From Spirogloea muscicola (lineage: Eukaryota > Streptophyta > Zygnematophyceae > Spirogloeales > Spirogloeaceae): a DNA stretch of 49,697 bases. Made by a program: the position numbers and the translations under genes. Shown here in pieces: positions 20,747-34,300 of this stretch. The DNA lies in NCBI GenBank assembly GCA_009602725.1, contig WELB01000198.1, forward strand, positions 135,251 to 184,947, read 5' to 3'. A model generated the notes under the pieces. That model did no database searches. It was not told the origin of the DNA and worked only from the letters and a program-made list of their open reading frames with translations. Numbering within the stretch: position 1 is the first letter of the stretch; each line of letters starts with the position of its first letter.

Positions 20747-23700
20747 CTATAATACAGCCCCCTCCTTAAAGCAGTTGGCTTCTCCTATTATCCCCTCCTT
20801 GAATGGATTGGCTTGCTCTGTCAACAGACTTAATGTTAGCTTGACCTGCATACACATGTCATCATGGCACTTCCACAATGTCAGACGAAGCATCCGTTGT
20901 GAGAATATTACAGTCATCTCAGGCAAGGGTACATCTAAGGAGCTGCACGTCTAGCTTGTTGAGCAGCACACCAAGAGCCTTCACAAGTAATGTCAAAATC
21001 ATTCTGAGAGTGCACGGAATATCTCAATGGTGGTGTGCAATGGAATGGAGTGCAGAAGCACAGCCCTGTGTGAGGAAGACATGCACCTGCACAGCCTCGC
21101 GCCTTAGGAAGTCTCCTATAGCAATACTGAGCTGGTCATCACAGATGTAGTGACAGCTATAAGTAGGTGACGGCAGGTAGCCTCTTTGAATCTTGTGTTC
21201 ACCCTGAGCACCAGCCTCAACCTTCTTGAGCTTCCACTCAATGGCAGCATCAATTGCCTGTAGTACACATGAATTGTTAGCGAGTATCAGTATATGTCAG
21301 ATAACTGCACGCCATGAGTAGTCCAGGAGGCGAGTTGCTGTGGCCAGGATCTGAGGAAAAGCAAGGCTCTTCTGATGTCAGCTTTTCCAAGACACACCTG
21401 GTAGTAGCATGCTTCGAAGTGCAGGTTGGGATAGTAGCTTCGTGGCAGACAACCCCAATTTCTTCCAAAGAGAGTGTCCCCTCCAATAAGGTTCAGGGCT
21501 CCGGCCACCAGTTGACCATCATCCTCCGCAGCTACCAAAAGCACTTGATCACCCATCCTCTCACCAATCATGTGAAAGAACTCCCTGGTCAGGTAAGCTT
21601 GTCCCCACCTGCATTGCATCAGGCAGGCCCGTATGAGGTAATGAAGGACAATGTACAAAGCACTTTAGGCTGTATCCACACTACACATCGCGGGTATTGT
21701 ATCAGATAGCAAGCAGTGACCAACTGCATGGAGCATGGGGCGAGCACTGCTCACTTGTGATCAGTGGTATTTCTGTAGAACTGGTAAAAGGTATCCCAGT
21801 GATATGGCTGCATATCAAACATGGTGTAGCTTCAAAGCCTGTCTGCCTTTTACAGAAGGTTGAAGCTCCATAACTTAGACAGTCTTATTACACAGAAGCT
21901 GTATTCTAGACTGCAAGGAGATGGTGTCCCTCACCTTGAGGTTGCAAGTTTTGAAGTGTGGCAAGGATCACTACAAATAACAATCTTCAGGTGCTTTGTG
22001 AGCTTGCAGCTCACCTTGATGTCGTCACCTCTCAATCGCCTCATCTTCAAGCCCTGTGTCTGAAGGACCTGAAGCAAAACCACCATTTCGATTACAGCCA
22101 CACGCGAAGCACATGCCTAGCTCGTGCGTGCCCATGGCAACTTGATGAAGCCTTGGTGACAAAGCCCGCCCGACACACGAGCTGCACTAAGCAGAATTTA
22201 CCATGTGGACTGCCTGTGATCAACCTAGCATGGCCCACTCAGCAAGCACCTTCTTACGCTCCTGTCGGATTGACTTCCTTCTGGACTGCTTGAGGTCCAT
22301 CAGGAAGTCGTCAAACCTGTACAAGTGAAGGTAACACATCATGTTGCGAAGAGAAAGTCATCTTTGTAGAGCAATTGATTTAAGGAAGTAAGCACGACTG
22401 ACTGAGCAATAAATCAATGCATCAAAAGCGACTAACTGAGTCCAGGAAGAGAAACTTACGTCTGATAATTACGATTGGACCAGTGATATTGAACACCCAT
22501 TCTCTTCAGAAAGTCAGAGTCTCCCATGCCCGTCCACTCTTCCTCTGTAGGAAAGGTCACATGTAGGGACGATACACCAAACTGCATGCATTGGAAATTC
22601 TTACTCTTGTCAAAGCAAGTTTGGGTGCCTCCACATATGCTTGTTCAGAAGTTGATCAACATAAGATGTACAGGCTAAATACTGGTAGGAGAGGCCAGCC
22701 TTACTTGCTCAGCCAACTGCTTCATTGCTGTGCACAGGCCATTGAAGACAGCTGCATAGTATGGCCCTCGTTTGATCAAAAGTCTGGGTCCTGTGGCAGG
22801 TGTAAATGGTACACAGGACTGCAGCTTTGGATAGTAGGGTCGTCCATAGCGCATGAAGGCATTGGCCCAAGAGTGATCAAATACATACTCGCCATATGAA
22901 TGACTGGCAGGCAACAGACAATCAGGGGCTGCTAGATAGCTCAATGGAGCTGAGACAAGTGAAACCACATTGAGAGAATCGTTTGTCAAGTAATCACGCC
23001 ATGGTCTTCTAGAGCGCAAATGCTAACCTCAAAGAAGGCCAAATTAGCAACTGCTGTTGACAGACCTGCAAGCTTACCTTTTCAGGTAAAGAGGTATTAC
23101 TCCTTGGACCTCTCCAGTCTCACTTTTGGCAACAAGATGCTGGGGCAACCAGCCTTCTCCCTGCGGCACAGAGCTAGCAAATGAGCTAGCAGATGGCATC
23201 GCTGTGGGCTAAGTTTCTGAAGTAATACCAAGTGGTAGTGCTCATGAGCATCTTTGAACAAGCAGAAAGCATGTGGCTACTGACGTACTACGACTCAACC
23301 AGATAGTCTTTCTTTAACAAGCTTATTGGCTGCTGTGCACCGTCAAAAATCTCATCAAGCAGCAGGCTAACAAGCACCACCCACTTTCACACTGACCTGA
23401 CAAGCACTCTTGCTCTCCTCCAGGCTCCCGAGGAAAGCATGGGAAATGAAGGGGTTGAACGAGCTTGAACCAGCTGCTGACTCGGCGCATGCATCCCACT
23501 CCTCGGGTGAGATGAGGAAAATGGACGAGATGACAGAAACCGTCAAGGTCTCCACATTGCCTGCAGATCCATTTACACGACTGCCGCCATCACCAATAAT
23601 AGCCTGCAAGCCAGCAATGCTCATTCTCAGTGCCGATGCAAGTAAGCCAGAAAGCCTATGCACCACATCCTCCGCAGTAACTATAAGCTCAGGTCCACTA

Positions 23701-24308
23701 AAGCCAAGCTAGAAGCGACTCTGGCCAAGTAATATCACACTTGCTTTTAAGGTAAACTGACCTGGTCCTCCTGAGTCTCATCTACAGACACGCCAAAGTT
23801 ATGAGCGCCTTTCATTGATGTTCGGCCCACTCCAGCGAATGCCTAAGATAAGAGGCAAACTTGGATAGGTATAGATGGGCTGCAAGCTGATTAGCAGGTT
23901 GTCTCGCGTGATCCATTGAGCAGCAACTTCTGTCTCTCCTTGAACATACGCAAATGCAGATTGCTCTTCTTATGGCAAGGACTGGGTCAATTGATGGTCA
24001 CAGCAGGAGCAGCTGATTTGACAGGACGAGGCAAGTAAGTACACAGTGTAACTCTTGACTTTGTGAAGGTTGCAGGGTGACATTAAGTGTACCCTGATCA
24101 CCTGGCTGGGCTGGCTGGCTGCCAAGGGGAAGGCTCTATAAGCGACTGGCCTGAGGCTGCCACCAAATGTGCACTGCCGTGTGGAGCTATACGTCTCCGA
24201 TCGTGCGAGGTCCGGCCACCGCATGTGCTGGCTTCCGGTACTGCAGGCCTCCTGGCGGCAGCTAACCGGGCCGGCTACCAGAGCGGCAGCAACCTCTGCG
24301 GCCATCAT
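20747..24308 (-). CDS. PF04339/COG3146 acyltransferase-like protein, putative plastid
   Basis: Member of the GNAT-fold family listed as peptidoglycan biosynthesis/recognition or predicted N-acyltransferase; the substrate is unknown. Thirteen exons on the minus strand: 24308-24102, 23842-23762, 23708-23397, 23160-23078, 22903-22705, 22581-22460, 22316-22250, 22068-22015, 21807-21755, 21608-21398, 21257-21087 and 20845-20747, with the first three forming the N terminus; all phases agree. Family blocks appear in order: PEEWDACAES, HSYGEYVFDHSWANAF, GRPYYPKLQSCVPFTP, GVQYHWSNRNY, QSRRKSIRQERKK, YLTREFFHMIGE, YYPNLHFEACYYQ and EAGAQGEHKIQRGYLPSPTYS, ending NPFKEGIIGE. The first about 70 residues are Ala/Ser-rich and look like a transit peptide. 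Residues about 70-150 (GVGRTSMKGAHNFGVSVDE and following) match nothing I recognise. Confidence 0.92.
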
Positions 24309-25303
24309 GGCCACAGTAGGGCACCTCTAAAGCACGTACGTTGCGCCGCGATGGTCTGTGTGCTAGCCGCGCCCGCTGCGGGCAGGCTGCCAGACCGTCC
24401 AGCTACCGGTCTCAAGCGGGCTGGGAGGCCTGAGGGCTAGCCCGCAGCCAGACGGCCCGGCGATGGCGGCGGAACGCGGAGCGGAAGTAAGGAGGAGGCG
24501 GAGCACCGAAGCCTCGGCGCTACCACGCCGCTCGGCAGGAGAGCCGCCGCAGCCCGCAGCGCGGGCGCGGCGCACCTCTCCCGCGCCGGTGAGCTCCGGA
24601 AGCTATGACTGACGACTGAAACGGAGTGTGTATTGAGTGAGAGATACATACACTCGATATTCGACACTCGGCCCACGCTCTGCATCTGCGAGCTGGCCGT
24701 GCTCTCGCTGCGGGCTCTGGCTTTCGTCAGGGTGATAGAAGAAGAAGCTTCCCGGCAGCTAGTCTGTCGGATCTGAGGCTCCTCACTGGTACTTATTGAG
24801 TGATCCATCCTCCCCCTGTTTTACCATTGCATCCTCAGGCCCCTTTGTAGCTGCTCACCGCTCTTAGGCCCCTCTGCACCTTTGTGAATTCTTTTTGGGC
24901 TGGCTTTTCGCAGCCCTTGCCCCCATTGGGAGTGCCACTTCTTCTTCTTGATATTGTGTGAGAAACAGCACAATCAATGTAGGGCAATGGCTGTGGAATG
25001 TATGAACGGCTGTGGCTCTCATTGGCTGTAAAGGAAGGTTTTCGTACCCCCTGCGACGCCGTCAATTTACCTGGTCGTGTTACGCTCCAATCTGCTGTTT
25101 CTCCTTCAGCTCCCTACTTCTATTGATACACCTAACCAAGGTCTCATGTGCCCTGCACATGGTTGAAAGGATGACCAGCGGCCGCTCCCCCGCCGGGGAC
25201 TGCGGCGGCTAGCGCGGCAGCAGCGCCGCCAAACGGCGTCCCCTGCTCGGCTAGCATAGGCCCTTGCAAGGATAGGCGCTCTCCGCGCGTACTCGCAGCA
25301 GCC
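24309..25303. promoter_or_regulatory. Divergent upstream region with a repeat copy
   Basis: About 1 kb separates the start codons of the acyltransferase-like gene (-) and the SWEETIE gene (+), so both promoters should lie here. GC-rich blocks flank it (24340-24600 and 25170-25300), with a retroelement copy between them. No TATA-like element is convincing. Boundaries of the promoters are inferred from position only. Confidence 0.5.
24683..24945 (+). mobile_element. Truncated retroelement 3' end between divergent genes
   Basis: A 38-codon frame (24683-24799) reads HLRAGRALAAGSGFRQGD and ends SDLRLLTGTY-stop. After it come GCCCCTTTG blocks and the hairpin GGGCTGGCTTTTCGCAGCCC near 24897-24916, with CCCCCATTGGGAGTGCCAC downstream. 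It is related to the copies at 661-935 and 5661-6130. Confidence 0.7.
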
Positions 25304-28300
25304 ATGGAGGAGGACGAGCTGCCTGCACTGGCCCCCACGGTGGCTGAGGTGGAGGCGGTCCTCCAGCATGCTGCGCAGCGACGACCCGACCCTCTTCTCT
25401 GCTTCGATCTGGCCACCAAGCTCCTCGCGGCCATCGAGCGCGAACCCAAGGTTGGCCAATGGCCACTCGACTTCGTCTCATTGTGTTGTTTTTGAGGTGT
25501 TGGCAGCGCATCTTACAGGTGCTGGGCCTAGATTGAGCATCATATGTGCTGGCATTCTCACTCGTGTAGGCTGATCATCATTGTTGTTATTAAATGACCA
25601 GCCTTCTATTTAGAACGAAGATTGCACGTAAATGACCCTGCAATTCGGGTCAAATATTACTCTGCAGGCCAGTCTTATTCCAGCTCAAAGGCACTGCGAG
25701 GATGTGCTCCAATCGTTTATATTCATGGGTGTCCGACCCCCAGTGCGGCGGCTGGTAGCAGCAGCCCTGGTCAAACTCATCCAAAGAGGGGAAGAGATAT
25801 CCATATACTCCAGAGCCAGCAGTCTACAAGGCTGGCTTGCTGAAAGGGTCGGGAAACGAAACGAACCAGCTGCCATCATAGGTATAATTTCTCACGTGCA
25901 GGCCTAATGTGCTACGTGCCTCTGCTTTGTCGTTGTGACACATGCAGATCACATGAATCATCATATAGCTGCTTAGCTGCTAGCGGCATATAGCTGCTCA
26001 TTCGACCCGCTCTTGCATACTATCAGCTCAGCTAAGTATGTGCTCCAAGTGTACATGCAAATTGACAGCTCTCACTAGGATATGTCTAATTATGTACGTG
26101 GCAATGCATCTGCATAGGTGCTGCACAGTGCCTGGGAGCTATTAGCAGGGCTTATGGTCACAAGCTTACCTCTGGATTGACTGAAATTGTCAGCATAGTG
26201 GCAAAGCTCGTCAGGTACTCGGAGGTACTATGAAGACTCCTAGGAACAAGCTGGATCTGATGACCATCAAGCATTTTCTTCTTGATCATGCACATCTCTG
26301 GATTTGTCCCTACAACACTTCCAAAGCATTGCTCAGCTTTCTACAGATTGCTCAGCACCAAGTCCCTTGTCTAGCTAGCATCTAATACTGTCAAGCGACT
26401 CTTGATGTCCAGGTGGAAATGAGGCAAGCTGCCCTGACACTCCTGCTCGATGCTGTCATTGGCATGAGGGGAGGAGGGCCTGCGATTGCATATTCCGAAG
26501 CAGTCAAGGTCATGCGTACAGGTGTAACAGACCGATCTCCAGCAGTCAGGTTGGCATCTGCCAAGTGCATTCGAGCACAGGCAATGGCTGGTGGACCTTT
26601 TCTTGCTGGAGGTGGAGCAGACAGTCTTGCAGCTATCAGCCTTAAGGTACTGGAATTGTTATGATATGCAGGCATTGACCTACAACTGAGCTCATATTGC
26701 CTGCAATCTGGAGGGGGGTGGAAAGTAATCCTTGAGCTCAAGTTAGTCGCTTTTCTTTGCAAAGACAAGTCCATAAAGTACACATGTAGCTGATGCAGTC
26801 ATGACCGGTACTGACGGCAGGGAGGTTAACCTTCATGTGAACTGTCACATGAAGGCTAACCTGCTTAATAACTGATGCTGTCCTGCTCAAATATTACCCA
26901 GGCACTAGAGGACTTGGTGGATTCTGTCAGAGTAGGCTATGCAGGAGCTCTGGGAGTACTTCTGGCACTTAGCCCAAGCCCTACGCAGGTTCACACTTGT
27001 TGACCTGTATCTACATTCACGCGAATCCTTGGCAGTCAATGCCAGTGGTCACAGAGGCATGAAATATAGCCAAGTTCTTAGTTGCCAACCGCCTGAGATT
27101 GCATCCCAGCGCTATTCTTGATAGAACCTTCTCAAAGCAGGTTCCAGCCAAGGCCAAGATAAGTCCACCTACTAGGGAGGCCAATTTGCACAAGTTCCTC
27201 ATACAACCCTTCATTAAAGGTGATGAGCTTACCAATACGTCATTGTAATGGTGAAAGCAGTCCTCGTCTGCGTCTTCCGGAAATCTTGCAGTTGCTATTG
27301 CCACTAACATTCACTTGCATTTGGGGCACCTGCAGCATCTGGAGCGCGCTGTAAAGATATTCGTTTCAGCATTTCTTTGACATGGGTCTCTTTCCTCCAA
27401 GTATGCTATTATCTCACTTCCGCACCTGATGAACAAGCAGCACAATAAAGGCTAGACACTCCAGTCATAGAATTTTTAGTACTTCTCTCTGGTTCATCAA
27501 TTAGCGTCCCTGCCTCTTGAGCAATTATACAAACAAGCAAGCATGCATCTGTATCTTCTTCTGTTGCCTTCCTAATCACTGAGGTCGTTGTATAACTGTA
27601 AGGAGCATTTGAGAGCATCTACAATAGCAACTCAATGGGCAGCTCATGCTGATGTTGCTAAGGGCTTTGTCACAGGCAAGCTTTAGTAGCGCTGAGACAG
27701 ACTTGGCATCAATAGCTCTACAAGCAATGAGCATGCTCCCTACAGCGATCAAGTCCAACTATGATGTCCACTCTCAGGTAAATTACTGGCATATCATGCA
27801 AATTGCAAATGCAAATGCAAATTACTGGCATATCATACATCGCCATTTGCCTACTAAGCGGGAATACTGGACACCAGGATAGCAGTTGCTCTGCTAACGA
27901 TCAGGTTCCAGAATATCTGTGCAGGCTTGCGTATTGTACATACTACGTGTGGGCTTGATTGATCAGATGGGTGAGGCTGCTCAAAAGGAGCTCACAGTGA
28001 CCTTGACCAAACAGGTTACACCATCACCAACTCTGACATCAAGCAATGCAAAGCTGAGGTTGCGTACTTCAGGAGCTTTGAGAACATTGTCTATAATTCG
28101 CCCTTCACTCCACTTATGATATATATTTCTGTGGCCTTACTTTTCTTGTAACGCATGCCACATTTGCAGCTGGGTGCCCTGGACAATTCTCCACCAGCCT
28201 TGGTTGTTACCCTCCGACTACTTTCATACTTGCTAGAGACTCTTGGCGAGGTTCTTCCTTTGTACATCTCCACAACTTCCACAAATACTAGGTGGTCACT

Positions 28301-31300
28301 GCACAGGACAGCTGGTATTTAGCACGTATTGATACATTGAAGATGGCAAATGATAGATCAATCAAACTGTTTGATTACTCATGCATGCTCGGCAGCCGAT
28401 ACTACATTCTAGGATGAATTTGTTCAATTTAGAGAGTGTGCCTTGCAGGTTCCCATATCAACAAGAGAAAGTCTGGATGAGCACCTTCTGAACAATCTAG
28501 GGCATACATCTGTTGCGGTAAGAGCTTTGTAGATGGCTCGGGTTGGTCCTTCTCCAACATGCAGAGAAGCCCTCGTTAGAGACCTCACCAAGGAAGCTTG
28601 GCGAAAATCCACCCACTGCATTGCTTATTGGGTGTGTGGTGGCAATAGTGGTCATCCGCTTGACACCAGAGGAGCATTTCCTGTAAACAGCTAACCTGGT
28701 AGCTTGCCATGGTCATTCTGTCATTGTAACGGGCTTATGTGACTCAAGACTGACAGGTGAGGGTCGAAGCTGCTCGTGCTCTCCGTTCTTTGGCATTGGT
28801 GGACCCTGCTTGTGCTACAGGACTGATGTCTGTGGGCATTACTAGCCTCAGAGCTTTGAGGGAGTCTGTGGCTGTCATGAAGGTACACATTGTCCTATGT
28901 CCTTTTTAATCCAAATTCTGTGCGTCGGTAATGTATTCATCCTCCAGTGTCAATGTATGAGATTTGTGTTTCTATCTCATGGTGGTATGGCAGGGTGAGA
29001 AGCTGCAAAGTGATCTTGACAGCCTTCATGGACAGGCGTTGCTTTTGGCTTCCCTAGTAGCAGCTTCTCCAAAACTTACACTAGGAGTTCCATCAAGGTA
29101 ATTGCATGCGACAGGCTGATGAGCACCTTCCAGAACTCACTTTTTCACCTGGGAAAAATGTGAAAGCTTATATGAGTCGGCCTATGTTGGTGGTCTCAGT
29201 CTGTAGACTTGAGTGCTGCCTGGGCATACTCTACTTAAGCAGCCGCTTGAAAGAGCTTGATGACAGCTTACTACATTGTCAATGAGAAAGCAAAGCGCTC
29301 TGGCAGCAACATTGATCTGCAAACTAGTAACTGACTTTGTCGTAGAATTACGGTTTCAGATCCGATGTGGAGGACCATAGCATGCGTTGGTGTTTTGGCG
29401 CTTTGTTTTGTCATTCCAGTACTTAGAGTTACTGTCTTGCAATCGTAAATATACTGTCCCTGATTACATGCAGTCATACGGCCATCCTAATGTACCTCTT
29501 AGTCTTTACGACCAACGCACTCTTCACACAGGCTTCCTAGAGCTGTACTGGATGTAGCCACAGACATGATATCAAGGCCAGGTCGTAGTATATCTACAAC
29601 AATTGAGAGACAATCAGGATGGACACTGATATCAGCCATTGTTACAGCTACTCCAAAAGAGGTGCTTTGCAAGCCTTTGGATACACATAAGATTCACACA
29701 AGATTGGGCTGTGCGCAATGTATCTTACATGCACAAGCTTCGGCTAGGTGTGGGTTCAGAGGTTGACAAGTCTTTGTTGAATGGAGTACTATGTTGGCAT
29801 CCGTTCTCCTTGTAATAAACTCATTTGACCAACGGGTTGTGCAGGAGTTAGAGGAGCATGAGCCAACTTTGGTTGGCTTGTGGAGCATCCCTTTTGGAAG
29901 CAATTGTCTTGAAAGGCTGAAGAAGTTAGATCTTTACATAGGAAGTGAGCTAAGGTACTGTCATCCTGAGTAGGAGCTCTGAGTTTACATCAAATTTATT
30001 CTCATCCTCTGATGCAGCTAAAACTAGCTTGTTGCTCATTTTGCTCTGCCATGTACTTTGGTATGTCTAAGTATCACATTTTTTGCATCAACTGTTGCTC
30101 AGTATGCAGCACTCTGTTGCTCACCTCAAGTATCCCCACTATGAACAGTGTCTGGGCATCCGCTATGGAGGCGCTAGCTGCATTCATTTGTCACTACGTT
30201 GTTCCCATCATGAATACTGAGAAAGACCTTGTCCTGCTGCAGCCTATTCTGACCTATCTTAGTGGGTATGTCTGACGACCTAAATCGTGTCTGGTCACTG
30301 ACTAGCTGATATGATGCATTGCATGACATATTGTAAGTATCCGTTGAGATGTAAATTGAGATGTGACATGAGGTTAATGTCGAGCATGTTGGTGATTCTT
30401 GAAGAGCACAAAGCACATCACTACTTGCACTTGACACTCTGTCCTTGGTCCAAATGAACAGAGCGTTGCGGTGCCTCTCTTCACCCTTGCTCCAAGAAGG
30501 TCCTCCCTCTGTTCGGCCCAACGTAGATTTGTTAAGCATTCATACCTTACACGCGTATCGCGAGCTCTCAAACTGCAACCTGTACAAGGGTGATCATGTG
30601 GCTCTGTTGGCCCTTTGCTCTGGCCCATTCAGGTAATGCGACCATACCCTCATATGTATATGCATACAATGCCTTATCTCTCATCACAAGGTAATTGTAG
30701 ATAGTTCATAGGTATGTGCTGCAGTAATCATCAGCCATGTGCTATGTCTTCTTGGCTTTCCTATGTTCTCCACTGAAACAAGCACATAATTGACAGAGAC
30801 CCTGCAGCAGCAGTGGGCACATCTGCTTTGAGGGAGCTACTTGATCGTAGGGATGACGCCCTTGGGCCCTGGACCTTGGGAAGGTAAAGGAATGGATGAC
30901 GACGAAATAGATGCTCACAACTCTGCAAGCTCTTAGTTATTGTGTCATGGCATACATATTTGCCCTTGACTTCAAGAAAAGATTGTAAAAACGGGTGCTA
31001 TATAATAAGACAAAGTATTTTGCCCTTTTTCCATAGAGATAGCTTGGAGAATGAGCTACAAACCTTTGAAGGTGGAGCAGATGGGCCACTGCCAACTGTG
31101 TGGACCTTCGAAAGCACATTGTTCCCTCAGGTAATAACAGTCACTGCTGGCCTGCATGATGAGCTTCCAGCTGCTTATCTTTTGTTGATATGTTAGAGGT
31201 TAACCCATTGTACAATCAGGGCTTATTGGCCAGAGGTTTGTCCATGTCTTCGAAAATCAGACAATTGCATTACATGTTGCATCACATCTTGGGCTCCGCA

Positions 31301-34300
31301 GCTCACCTGCAGTAACCTTGTCGTGCCAGCCCTTGCCGCAAGCTACGGTTCTCATGAATATCATGCTGCTCACATTCTGTGACATTATGGCAGCTAAGGT
31401 AAGGTAGCAAAGCATTGCTGTACATCCCCGTGTCACATTGCATACTCCGCTCTATGTTTGCCATTTGCTCCATAGCTCTGCTTTAACTGTAGGTCAGTTT
31501 TTTCGTATCACGGGCTCTTTTGCAGCTGTGACATATTGGTAGTAGATAATACACGCTGTTGTGCTTGATCTTGTTGTGCTTGATTCTGCATGAGCAGATG
31601 GAGAAGAACAAGCTTCAGTTACTGGATATGATTCTCTCGTCCTTGAAAGCAAGTAGGAAACAATCATGGCGACATTTGAATGCCTCAAATGTCAGCGTTG
31701 CTCTTCTGGGGCTTCTGAAGGTGACCTTGTTGATGCTTCTGGACTCGTGCTGCGTCTGTTCTCGTGGTAGAAGGTTATTTACTCTTCTGTTATGCAGAAG
31801 CATCCTAAAGATAGCACGGCCTATGATTTGCTCATACTGAGGTCTGCTTTGTCTTGGCTTTATATTCTTGCAGGCTTCAGTAGGACTGAGACTTCAGAAT
31901 GAGGGTGAATTTTTGAAGAAGGCCCAACAGGCTGTGCAGGTATGTCCAAGAAGGCGTCCTATGTGTTTGGCCTGGCCTGCAACTAACGCTGCTGTGAAAT
32001 TCAGTGATAGAGGTGATTCAAGCAGATTCTAGAGTGGTGTATCTGAGTCAGTCGATTTGCCTGTGAGAGCATGTTCACTCTGTGATGCATTCGTGCAGGG
32101 CATTCTGGCCACCGATGACCAGTCACCAGCACATCAAAGAGCAGCATCAGAGTCACTTGGACTTCTTGCACGTCTTGGCGATGACGTCTATGCTGCTAGG
32201 CTGGTAGGTTTTGGACATTATTGAAGAGCTCAGCTTGTCCAGCATGTTGATGCTCCAGCTTCTTGCATACTCCTAGTTGCTTGCCTGTTGCTAAAGAATC
32301 TACCCTCCTGATGCTTTCAGGCAAGGTCTTTGCTTAGTGAGCTTACTACTACAACAGATGTTACTCAAAAGGGCGCCATTGCTCTTGCACTTGGATGCAT
32401 ACACCGGAGGTAATGAAGTCAACTTGTAATGGCAGATAATTGGTGGCATGCAACGTATCCTCCTTGTTCGTCAACTTGCTTCTTCTGGAGCTCCTGTCAC
32501 TAACTAGGACATAGCTTAAAGCAATTTGCTTGCTGTAACGTCAAGAGCTGTCAATACAATTGGGTAATAATGCCTAGTTTGTGGTTGCAGCGTTGGAGGT
32601 ATGGCGTTAGCTGCACTTGTACCGTCATCAGTGCAAGCCCTGTGTTCTTTAGCTCGGGATCCTTCTGGCAGCCTCTCTATCTGGGCCCTCCATGGGTTGT
32701 GGCTGACTGCAGAAGCAGCTGGTTTGTCATTTGTACCTCATGTTCAGGTTTGTAAGCTGCATTGATTGCAAGTTCTGAATTAATTGTACAGTCTTGCAGT
32801 AAAATTGTATCACTTCCTGCTTGTGTTGCTAACTTCGAAGAGGTTGTTGCTGACTTGCAGGCTACTCTTACTTTGGCCATGGACATGTTACTCTCCGAAG
32901 ATTCCAATCTCCTTGACTTGCGGCCCAGTATCGGGAGGCTCTTATAAATTATATCATCTTAGTGTTGATTGCAGAGAATTGTGGAAGCGCTTCTGCAATT
33001 AAGTAAGAGTCTAAGGACAGTGGGCCGTTACATGCAAACATTCATGACAATTATTAAGAAGAGCGGCTAGTGATTTACAAGTTGCCGTGTTCTTTGAGCT
33101 TCCTACAAGCTAGTTCAACTTTCACCAATTTGTGGTTGGTGCTCGTTTCATCCAGGTGCATCCTGTATACGCAGCAATTGGTCTTATTTGCACCACAGGC
33201 TCTTTCTGTGCACAGCCACGTCCTTGTTTTACAGCCTATGTTGTCCTCAAGACAGGTATGCATGGGTGTTGTCTGGATGGAGAGACAAACTTAGGGTGCT
33301 CCCTTGAGCCGACTGCATATCACTGGCTCTGCAAAGCATGAAGCAGAGGCTGACTTTAGAATCTGTATCACTTTCTTGATTGTGAATGTCAGTGGTAGTG
33401 TCCATGGACTATATGTAGCTGTATGCTTTATTGACATGGTTCACCAAAGCCTGTGATATTAAGATAGAATCACAGGCAAGTGCTGTCGCTGCTTACATGC
33501 TTGTTTGCTCTAAGCACAGCCTTCCCTCCGACAAGCGGCTGTCGCAACTCTTCGCCACCTTGCAGAGCGAGATCCTGTAGGTATCGACCACGCTATGTGG
33601 TAACTCACACAAACTAAAGTCAGCTGCTGCTACTGGTGCATCAGTCGAGGTCTGTGTGCCATGTGCTTGTGCTTGATTGATTGAGCTGAATCTAGTGTCG
33701 AATTTGCTATTGACTGGAATTCTATCCATTTAAAAAGACAGGTCTTGATGGTGAGGGAATCAATAGAGGAGCACCTCTTTGCAATGCTGGACACTGAGAC
33801 AGAAGAAAGGTATGAAAGGCTTATTACCAGGCTAGTTGGTGTCAGTTTTTGTCATCAATTAGAAGACATTTTCGAGTGCCAGTGCCACTCATAAATGTCA
33901 AGCCTTTTATTACTTTCATCAGTGCTTGCAATACCATAGCAGCACCTCAAGCAGCGTGCCATCTTGAAGGGGCAAGTAACACATGCATACACGTGTGCAT
34001 CTGACGTGAATGGTGGTCTCAGAATAGTACGAGATGTGCGTCTGACGCTCGAGAGGCTCTTGGAGGCTGCTGGCCCCACCTGTCCCTCTCGCTGGCTTCA
34101 CCTTTGCCGCAACGTGGTAAGTCAACAATAACCTGCGATATGTCAGGCAATAAGGTCGTTCGATGACCTTACATCCTCTTGTTGCCGACTTGCCTGCACA
34201 TATCCACTAGCCTTGACTTAACTGTAATCTAGTGCAATGCTCCAGGGTGCTGGTCTCTGTGTAAAAAGTGTAGCCTCTGCTCTCCGTGTCAGCTCAGATG

